DNA of 64,000 nt, from NCBI RefSeq assembly GCF_004114915.1, contig NZ_CP022219.1, positions 1,952,501 to 2,016,500 of the forward strand. The letters are read 5' to 3'. Shown in pieces: positions 58,969 through 64,000 of this stretch (its first letter is position 1; each line of letters opens with the position of its first letter). The stretch is from Bradyrhizobium guangxiense (GTDB lineage Bacteria; Pseudomonadota; Alphaproteobacteria; Rhizobiales; Xanthobacteraceae). The notes beneath the pieces are model-generated. The model did no database searches, was not told the origin of the DNA, and saw only the letters and a program-made list of their open reading frames with translations. Made by a program: the position numbers and the translations under genes.

Positions 58969-61377
58969 ATGCTGACCTTTCTTCAACACGACCCTTCCAC
59001 CCCCGTCGATATCCAGGATACGGATTTCACGCGCGATCTGCTCGGCCGGTATGTGTGCAGTACATTCGACGAAGTGATGAACAACGGCGGGAGGCCATTC
59101 GATGTCGTGGGGATCGGCGCCGGCATGTTCGGCGCTTATGCGGCGAACAAGATCTATCGCAGAGGTGCCGACCAGAACCTCCGGGTGCTCCTGCTCGACG
59201 CGGGAGGCTATCTTGCTCCGACGCATGTGCAGAACATGCCGCATCTGGGCCTGAATGCGCCGGATACCGTGTTGGTGACCCGCAATGATCAAGATCGGGG
59301 TGCGCGCAACGGCGTCTGGGGCATTCCTTGGCACAGCAACGAGCCGTTCACCGGCCTCGCTTACTGCCCCGGAGGACGCTCTCTATTCTGGGGCGGCTGG
59401 GCGCCGCGGCTCATGCCGGCCGACCTCGCGACGTGGCCCAAAGACGTGCGCGCTTTTCTGATGGCGGCCTATGCTGACGTGGAGCGCGAGATCGGCGTGC
59501 AGGACAAAGTGGACTATCTATCGGGTCCGCTCAACGCGGCGCTCAATGCGCAGTTGCAGGCCGTAGCGTCAGGCACGAGTGCGATCATTCCTGACGTCAC
59601 GCTGGACGTTGTCGAAGAAGCACCGATCGCGGTGCAGGCGAGCTCCCCGGGCCCCGGGCTCTTTTCGTTCGACAAGTTCAGCAGCGGACCCATGCTCCTC
59701 GAAAGTATTCGGGACGATATCGCCAGGCGCTGGACCTTGAACGATAACTCGCGGCGGCGCTTCTTCCTCGTTCCACGGTGTCACGTGATCCGGCTGCGCA
59801 ATAGCGGAGGCAGGGTCACCGGGATCGATCTCACCTACAATGGCCAATTTCGATCGCTTTCCGCTCCGTCCAACCTCAGTCCCGATTGCCAGATCGTGGT
59901 CGCGGCGGGAACGATTGAATCGACACGACTGGCCATCGAGTCGTTTCCGGTGACGCGTGGCGCGTACGGCATGGGCGCCAATTTCATGGCGCATCTGCGC
60001 ACCAATCTCACAGTGCGCGTTAAACGCAGCGCGCTCGGGCTTGCCGTAGCGACAACCCTTGAGCAGGGCGGCGCGATCGTGCGTGGTGAGATCACGAATC
60101 CGGACGGAAGCAAACGGCGCTATCATGTACAGGTCCTGGCATCGGCCGAGAAGGGGCAGAATCCGGAAGCGACGATGTGGACGATGGTGCCCGACGTCGA
60201 CCTCTTGCGAAACCTGCTTTCCAACGAGGACCCGGACTGGGTGGCCATCGTCTTCCGCGGCCTTGGCGAGATGGACGGCGATAGGACGGCCGGCCCCGGC
60301 GGCGCCACGAGTTTCATCAATCTTACCAATGCGGCCGATCCGCTTCAAAATGATGGCATGAGCGCGCGTGCATGGGTTAATTTCACGCCGACGCCGCATG
60401 ACTATGCGGCTTGGGCCAAACTCGCCGCCGCAGCTGTCAAGTTGGCCGAACGCCTCGGCAAGACCGCCGGTGATGTCGAGTACCTCTACAATGGCGGCTG
60501 GCAAAGCGCTCCGCCACCCGACCCGTTTGCTGCCACCAAGGACCAACTCGGCAACACTCATCATGAAGCGGGCACGCTGTGGATGGGCGACGATCCAACC
60601 ACGTCGATTACAGATCCCACCGGGCGATTTCATCATGTCTCGAATGCCTACGTTGCGGGCCCTGCCTTGTTCCCCACGGTCGGCTCAGCGAACCCGTCAT
60701 TGACGGGCCTTGCGCTCGCGCGTCTGACGAGCGCGGCGGTCGTTTCGGCATTGACGCCGGCGCCTTCGGCACGTTCCAAGCCACTATACGCCGGGAGTCT
60801 GGCGGATTGGCAGATGTCGGGAGGCGGAAGCTTCCTGCAGGTGTACGACATTCTCGAGTCTGTCGGGGGGCCCGGCTTGCTGTGGTATACGCGCGAGAGC
60901 TTCTCCGACTTCGTGCTCGAGCTCGAATGGCAATACGCGAATCGCACCGACAATTCCGGTGTATTCATCCGCGTGCCCAACTTGAACAGCTCGAATCAAA
61001 ACGATTGGGCCGCCGCAATCGATCAGGGCTACGAAATCCAGATCGACCCGCGTGGGTACAACTCCGAAAAAAACAAGGAGAACGATCCTTTGCGCAGCAC
61101 CGGCGCGATCTACAACATCAGTGCGCCGACCCGCACCGATGTTGCGAAAGGCCCATGGCAGTGGAATACGTTCGTCATCGAGGCGGTCGGCAGCCGCATC
61201 AAGGTGACGCTGAACGATGTCGTCGTGAACGATTTTATTGATCCAAAACCCAGATCACTGCGGGGTCATATCGCGCTGCAAAACCATCACGATGGTTCGA
61301 AGGTGCAATTCCGCAACATTCGCATCAAAGCGGTGTTGCCGGGGGTCACCGAGTTGCCTGTCGCGAGGGTGGCTTGA
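58969..61377 (+). CDS. GMC oxidoreductase fused to DUF1080 (3-keto-disaccharide hydrolase) domain
   Basis: 802 residues. The GMC part, 40-600, has the dinucleotide site VVGIGAGMFG (46-55), ARNGVWGIPWHSNEPFTGLA, CPGGRSLFWGG at 133-143, and the C-terminal catalytic region GNTHHEAGTLWMG (528-540, His pair H531/H532) with SANPSLTGLALARL near 573. The DUF1080 domain, 605-787, has FVLELEWQYANRTDNSGVFI, YEIQIDPRGYN, GAIYNI, WNTFVIEAVGSRIKVTLNDV, and HIALQNHHDGSKVQFRNIRI. GMC enzymes related to glycoside 3-dehydrogenases make 3-keto sugars; DUF1080 enzymes cleave them. The fusion suggests both steps in one chain. No signal peptide is seen. Standalone gene, strong GGAG site. Confidence 0.9.
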   Translation: MLTFLQHDPSTPVDIQDTDFTRDLLGRYVCSTFDEVMNNGGRPFDVVGIGAGMFGAYAANKIYRRGADQNLRVLLLDAGGYLAPTHVQNMPHLGLNAPDTVLVTRNDQDRGARNGVWGIPWHSNEPFTGLAYCPGGRSLFWGGWAPRLMPADLATWPKDVRAFLMAAYADVEREIGVQDKVDYLSGPLNAALNAQLQAVASGTSAIIPDVTLDVVEEAPIAVQASSPGPGLFSFDKFSSGPMLLESIRDDIARRWTLNDNSRRRFFLVPRCHVIRLRNSGGRVTGIDLTYNGQFRSLSAPSNLSPDCQIVVAAGTIESTRLAIESFPVTRGAYGMGANFMAHLRTNLTVRVKRSALGLAVATTLEQGGAIVRGEITNPDGSKRRYHVQVLASAEKGQNPEATMWTMVPDVDLLRNLLSNEDPDWVAIVFRGLGEMDGDRTAGPGGATSFINLTNAADPLQNDGMSARAWVNFTPTPHDYAAWAKLAAAAVKLAERLGKTAGDVEYLYNGGWQSAPPPDPFAATKDQLGNTHHEAGTLWMGDDPTTSITDPTGRFHHVSNAYVAGPALFPTVGSANPSLTGLALARLTSAAVVSALTPAPSARSKPLYAGSLADWQMSGGGSFLQVYDILESVGGPGLLWYTRESFSDFVLELEWQYANRTDNSGVFIRVPNLNSSNQNDWAAAIDQGYEIQIDPRGYNSEKNKENDPLRSTGAIYNISAPTRTDVAKGPWQWNTFVIEAVGSRIKVTLNDVVVNDFIDPKPRSLRGHIALQNHHDGSKVQFRNIRIKAVLPGVTELPVARVA

Positions 61378-61517
61378 TCTTTTCGAGCCCCGCGCAATTG
61401 TAGGGCGCTCATGGCGCCCCGCGCCGCGTCGCCGCCGGGACTCGCGACCGGACGACGTCGGTTCCGGTCGCGGCTAAGGAAAAGATAAAGATCGTCCTTG
61501 TCTGCCCGAGCCGGTGA

Positions 61518-61937
61518 TCACGTCTCGCCGCTAGGCTGCGGCGGGAAGCGCTCGAACGTCGGCAACTGGTGCGCATGCTCCATCCAGCGCAGGCGCTCGG
61601 CGACCTGGACCTGCATCGTCGGCGGCACGGCCTCGGGATCGTCAAAGGTCGCGCTCTGAACGTCGATGAGCCCGCGCATAAGGTCGGCATTGTCGTAGAA
61701 CAGGCCGGTTCCGCAGTTGCCGCAAAAATACCGCCGGACATGTTCCGAGGAACGGTACACCTTCGGTTTGCCCCTGGTCACCTTGACGGCACTCTCCGCG
61801 TACATCGTCCAGCCCACCACCGGCGCCCCGGCATGGAGTCGGCAATCGCGGCAGTGGCACAGCGCGTGCACGATCGCCTCGCCCTCGACCTCGTAGCGGA
61901 TTGCGCCGCAGTGACAGCCGCCGGTGATGGTGCTCAT
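61518..61937 (-). CDS. GFA family zinc protein, second copy
   Basis: 139 residues from ATG 61937, with GGAGGAACGC as ribosome site. GFA cysteine pattern: GGCHCGAI (7-14), CHCRDC (about 27-32), CGNCGTGLFYD (about 72-82). All zinc ligands are kept. Differs from the GFA protein at 22741 in length and in the region after the second pair. Standalone gene between the GMC fusion and the ars unit. Substrate unknown; glutathione-adduct chemistry is the family hypothesis. Confidence 0.87.
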   Translation of the reverse strand: MSTITGGCHCGAIRYEVEGEAIVHALCHCRDCRLHAGAPVVGWTMYAESAVKVTRGKPKVYRSSEHVRRYFCGNCGTGLFYDNADLMRGLIDVQSATFDDPEAVPPTMQVQVAERLRWMEHAHQLPTFERFPPQPSGET

Positions 61938-62142
61938 GCGTTCCTCCGACCGAAGATTGGTTCGCCGATCGATAGCTCTCGAAAGATGCCGGTTCAACGA
62001 CTCAATCGATGAGCGATTTGCGTCCTACTGTCGCGTGACACCTGCTGCCATCATCCGCTGATGCTCTATCGAACGCAGAGGGCGGAGCACGCGTGCAGAG
62101 AGGGCCCAGCCGCGCCGCCCCTTCGACGCGAGGATCATTATT

Positions 62143-62162
62143 CCAATATTCTAGAAATATGG
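62143..62162 (+). promoter_or_regulatory. Probable ArsR operator 1
   Basis: CCAATATTCTAGAAATATGG, an imperfect palindrome around CTAG, 37 bp before the arsR ATG. The right part, TTCTAGAAATATGG, recurs as TTCTAGAAAGATGG at 62542-62555. Confidence 0.55.
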
Positions 62163-62199
62163 TTTGACATCCGGCGTGCGAAGGCGCATCTTGCAAGCC

Positions 62200-62517
62200 A
62201 TGAAGATCGACGACGCAGCTCAACGTCTGGAGGCCCTGGGTAACCGGACGCGGCTCCAAATCTACCGCGCCCTGGTCCGGGCAGGACATTCGGGCATGCC
62301 CGTCGGTCGGCTGCAGGAGAAGCTGAAAATTCCGGCGTCCACGCTCTCGCATCACATCAAGACCCTGGTCGCTGTTGGGCTCGTCAGTCAGGTCAGGGAA
62401 TCGACGACGTTGATCTGCCACGCGAACTTCGACGCGATGCGGGGCCTGGTCGACTTCCTGGCAGCGGAATGCTGCGCCGACGAAGCCGGCTGCAAGGGCG
62501 CGCAAACGGCCGCGTGA
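62200..62517 (+). CDS. arsR: ArsR/SmtB-family metalloregulator
   Basis: 105 residues from ATG 62200. Winged-helix pattern: QRLEALGNRTRLQIYRALVR, LQEKLKIPASTLSHHIKTLV (recognition helix), VGLVSQVRESTTLIC. The usual CVC site in the recognition helix is absent; cysteines are near the C-terminus instead (AAECCADEAGC), as in some arsenic-sensing variants. It probably represses itself and the flavoprotein gene 49 bp downstream. Arsenic is inferred from context; another soft metal is possible. Confidence 0.85.
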   Translation: MKIDDAAQRLEALGNRTRLQIYRALVRAGHSGMPVGRLQEKLKIPASTLSHHIKTLVAVGLVSQVRESTTLICHANFDAMRGLVDFLAAECCADEAGCKGAQTAA

Positions 62518-62541
62518 TCTATTTGCTCAATTATTCGATGG

Positions 62542-62555
62542 TTCTAGAAAGATGG
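62542..62555 (+). promoter_or_regulatory. Probable ArsR operator 2
   Basis: TTCTAGAAAGATGG, one base different from the site before arsR, lies between arsR and the flavoprotein gene. It overlaps the ribosome-binding region of the latter (GGGAGAAG). Confidence 0.45.
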
Positions 62556-62566
62556 GAGAAGTTGGA

Positions 62567-63928
62567 ATGAACAGCAAGACGGTCGCCATCATCGGAGCCG
62601 GGCCGGTTGGCCTCGCTGCAGCTGCTCACGTGCTCGAACGCGGCATGTCTCCCATCGTGCTCGAAGCCGGGCCCGAAGCCGCCCATGCGGTGCGTCAATG
62701 GCAGCATGTCCAGCTGTTCTCGCCGTGGGAGTACAATGTCGACAAGGCGGCGGCCAGGCTGCTCGCGCCGACGGGGTGGAATTCGCCGGAGCCTCACGCC
62801 TATCCGACCGGCGGCGAGCTGATCGAGCGATATCTCGCCCCGCTCGCAACACGCACGCTGCTGCGCGAGATGATCCGGACCTCGAGCCGGGTCACGGCGA
62901 TCAGCCGCGCCGGCTTCGACAAGGCGAAAACGAAGGGCAGAGAGCGGGCGCCGTTCGAAATCCGGTATCAGAACGGCAAGGGGCCCGAGGTGCTGCGCGC
63001 CGATGCCGTCATCGACATCTCAGGCACGTGGTTCTCTCCCAATCCGGCCGGCAGCAACGGTTTGCCTGCGATCGGCGAACGCGAGCAGGCCAAGCGCATC
63101 GCCTATGGCATGCCGGATGTGCGGGGCACTGAGCGTGCCAGATACGCCGGCAAGACCGTTGCCGTGCTCGGTGCCGGCCATTCTGCCTTGGGCACGCTCA
63201 TCGATGTCGTGCAGCTCGCGGGCGAGGCGCCAGGCACGCAGGCGATCTGGCTGTTGCGCGGCACCGATCCCGCAAAGGCGTTCGGTGGCGGCAGCAATGA
63301 CAAGCTGGCGGCGCGCGGCCAGCTGGGCTCCACCTTCGCCGCGCTCGTGGCCGCCGGCAAGATCAAGGTCGAGACCGGATTCGGTGTTACGCATCTCTCG
63401 GACTCCGAAGGCCGCCTCAGGATTTCGGCAGGCAGCTGTTGTGGCGCGCAGAGTGTGGTGGCGGGCGAACTGATCGTCTCGACCGGGTTCCGTCCCGATC
63501 TGTCATTCCTGTCCGAGCTGCGGCTGCGGCTCGATCCGGCGATCGAGGCCCCGGTCGCGCTCGCGCCGCTGATCGATCCCAACGAGCATAGCTGCGGCAC
63601 GGTCCGGCCTCACGGCGCGCGTGAGCTCGCGCATGACGAGCCGGGTTTCTATCTCGCCGGCATGAAGTCCTACGGTCGTGCGCCGACCTTCCTGATGATG
63701 ACCGGATACGAACAGGTCCGCTCGATCGCGGCCGACATCGCCGGCGACAAGAAGGCTGCTGCACGGGTCGAACTCGTGCTGCCGGAGACCGGCGTCTGCA
63801 CGCGCGCCGGTGTCGAGGCGGCGGGTGCGGGATGCTGCGGCGGTCCGGCAAAGGATGAATCCTTGCCCTCCCGCGCCGCCGATGAAACCGTCAAGACCGC
63901 AGGTCGTGCGGGGTGCGGCTGCTCATGA
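62567..63928 (+). CDS. FAD/NAD(P)-dependent flavoprotein of an ars operon
   Basis: 453 residues from ATG 62567; an upstream ATG at 62552 is possible. Two Rossmann sites: VAIIGAGPVGLAAAAHVLER (5-24) and KTVAVLGAGHSALGTLID (about 200-217). The SGTWFSPNPAGSNGLPAIGE stretch links them. The C-terminal 55 residues are Cys-rich (AGAGCCGGPAKDE, then GRAGCGCS). It resembles the flavin monooxygenase-like proteins (ArsO-type) found beside arsR in rhizobial operons. The Cys tail may bind arsenite. The stop overlaps the next gene (ATGA). Exact reaction unknown. Confidence 0.82.
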   Translation: MNSKTVAIIGAGPVGLAAAAHVLERGMSPIVLEAGPEAAHAVRQWQHVQLFSPWEYNVDKAAARLLAPTGWNSPEPHAYPTGGELIERYLAPLATRTLLREMIRTSSRVTAISRAGFDKAKTKGRERAPFEIRYQNGKGPEVLRADAVIDISGTWFSPNPAGSNGLPAIGEREQAKRIAYGMPDVRGTERARYAGKTVAVLGAGHSALGTLIDVVQLAGEAPGTQAIWLLRGTDPAKAFGGGSNDKLAARGQLGSTFAALVAAGKIKVETGFGVTHLSDSEGRLRISAGSCCGAQSVVAGELIVSTGFRPDLSFLSELRLRLDPAIEAPVALAPLIDPNEHSCGTVRPHGARELAHDEPGFYLAGMKSYGRAPTFLMMTGYEQVRSIAADIAGDKKAAARVELVLPETGVCTRAGVEAAGAGCCGGPAKDESLPSRAADETVKTAGRAGCGCS

Positions 63929-64000
63929 CGCAGGTCCCAGCGGGCCGGGTAGCAGGTCCGCTCGCAATTGTCTTTGCACTCGGAACCGCGCAGACCATTG
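63925..64000 (+). CDS. MFS-type transporter, N-terminal fragment (truncated by window edge)
   Basis: ATG 63925 overlaps the flavoprotein stop (ATGA). The 25 visible codons give a polar leader followed by GPLAIVFALGTAQTI, the beginning of the first helix of a major facilitator protein as found in rhizobial ars operons. The gene runs off the right edge, so family and substrate (arsenite or organoarsenical export) cannot be confirmed. Confidence 0.6.
   Translation, partial: MTQVPAGRVAGPLAIVFALGTAQTI

Overview
The window looks like chromosomal DNA of a Bradyrhizobium-type alphaproteobacterium (order Hyphomicrobiales, family Nitrobacteraceae). The evidence is high G+C, third-position GC bias, the adjacent TIGR03808/TIGR03809 gene pair, an EcfF-OsrA (SigF-NrsF) oxidative-stress sigma module, a MucR regulator, a perfect EcfG-type general-stress promoter, and several families of short palindromic intergenic repeats that recur in Bradyrhizobium and Rhodopseudomonas genomes. 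I see no rRNA, tRNA, CRISPR array, prophage or insertion sequence. Assignments rest on reading the translated frames and recalling family motifs; no database search was run.

Layout. 1-12 kb: an enoyl-CoA hydratase, the EcfF-OsrA module, a DUF2336 protein, a membrane diguanylate cyclase, a second ECF sigma/anti-sigma pair coupled to a secreted subtilase, and the TIGR03809/TIGR03808 pair. 12-31 kb: pyroglutamyl peptidase, a CGNR regulator, a haloalkane-dehalogenase-like hydrolase, a TctCBA tripartite transporter followed by meaB, a frameshifted SRPBCC gene, methylmalonyl-CoA mutase (mutA-GFA-mutB), folP-folB-folK, a HerA-like ATPase and an M20 peptidase. 31-43 kb: class II aldolase, a GT39-like glycosyltransferase, an EcfG-promoter gene, mucR, sufE, a PAS histidine kinase with a coupled peptidoglycan-binding protein, DUF1491, a second DUF2336 protein and a lipoprotein.

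43-64 kb is the more accessory part. An OprB-type porin is followed by a probable FixK/FNR box and then a Met/Cys-rich exported protein, a YtkA/FixH-like protein and CusBA (Cu/Ag-type RND efflux). This converges on a second, CzcBA-type RND efflux unit led by a CsoR/RcnR-family repressor with a probable operator just upstream. Next come four consecutive exported-protein genes (PepSY, duplicated DUF1259, concanavalin-like, GlcG/HbpS heme-binding) and an 802-residue fusion of a GMC flavoprotein oxidoreductase to a DUF1080 (3-keto-disaccharide hydrolase) domain. The window ends in an ArsR-flavoprotein-MFS operon cut off by the right edge.

Best candidates for an undescribed system: (1) ECF sigma / anti-sigma with a periplasmic domain that looks like a protease propeptide / secreted S8 protease, possibly a self-contained envelope-sensing circuit; (2) the GMC-DUF1080 fusion, which could oxidise a glycoside to its 3-keto form and cleave it in one polypeptide; (3) the two convergent metal-efflux units with apparently different inputs (oxygen via a FixK-type box, metal via a CsoR/RcnR repressor).
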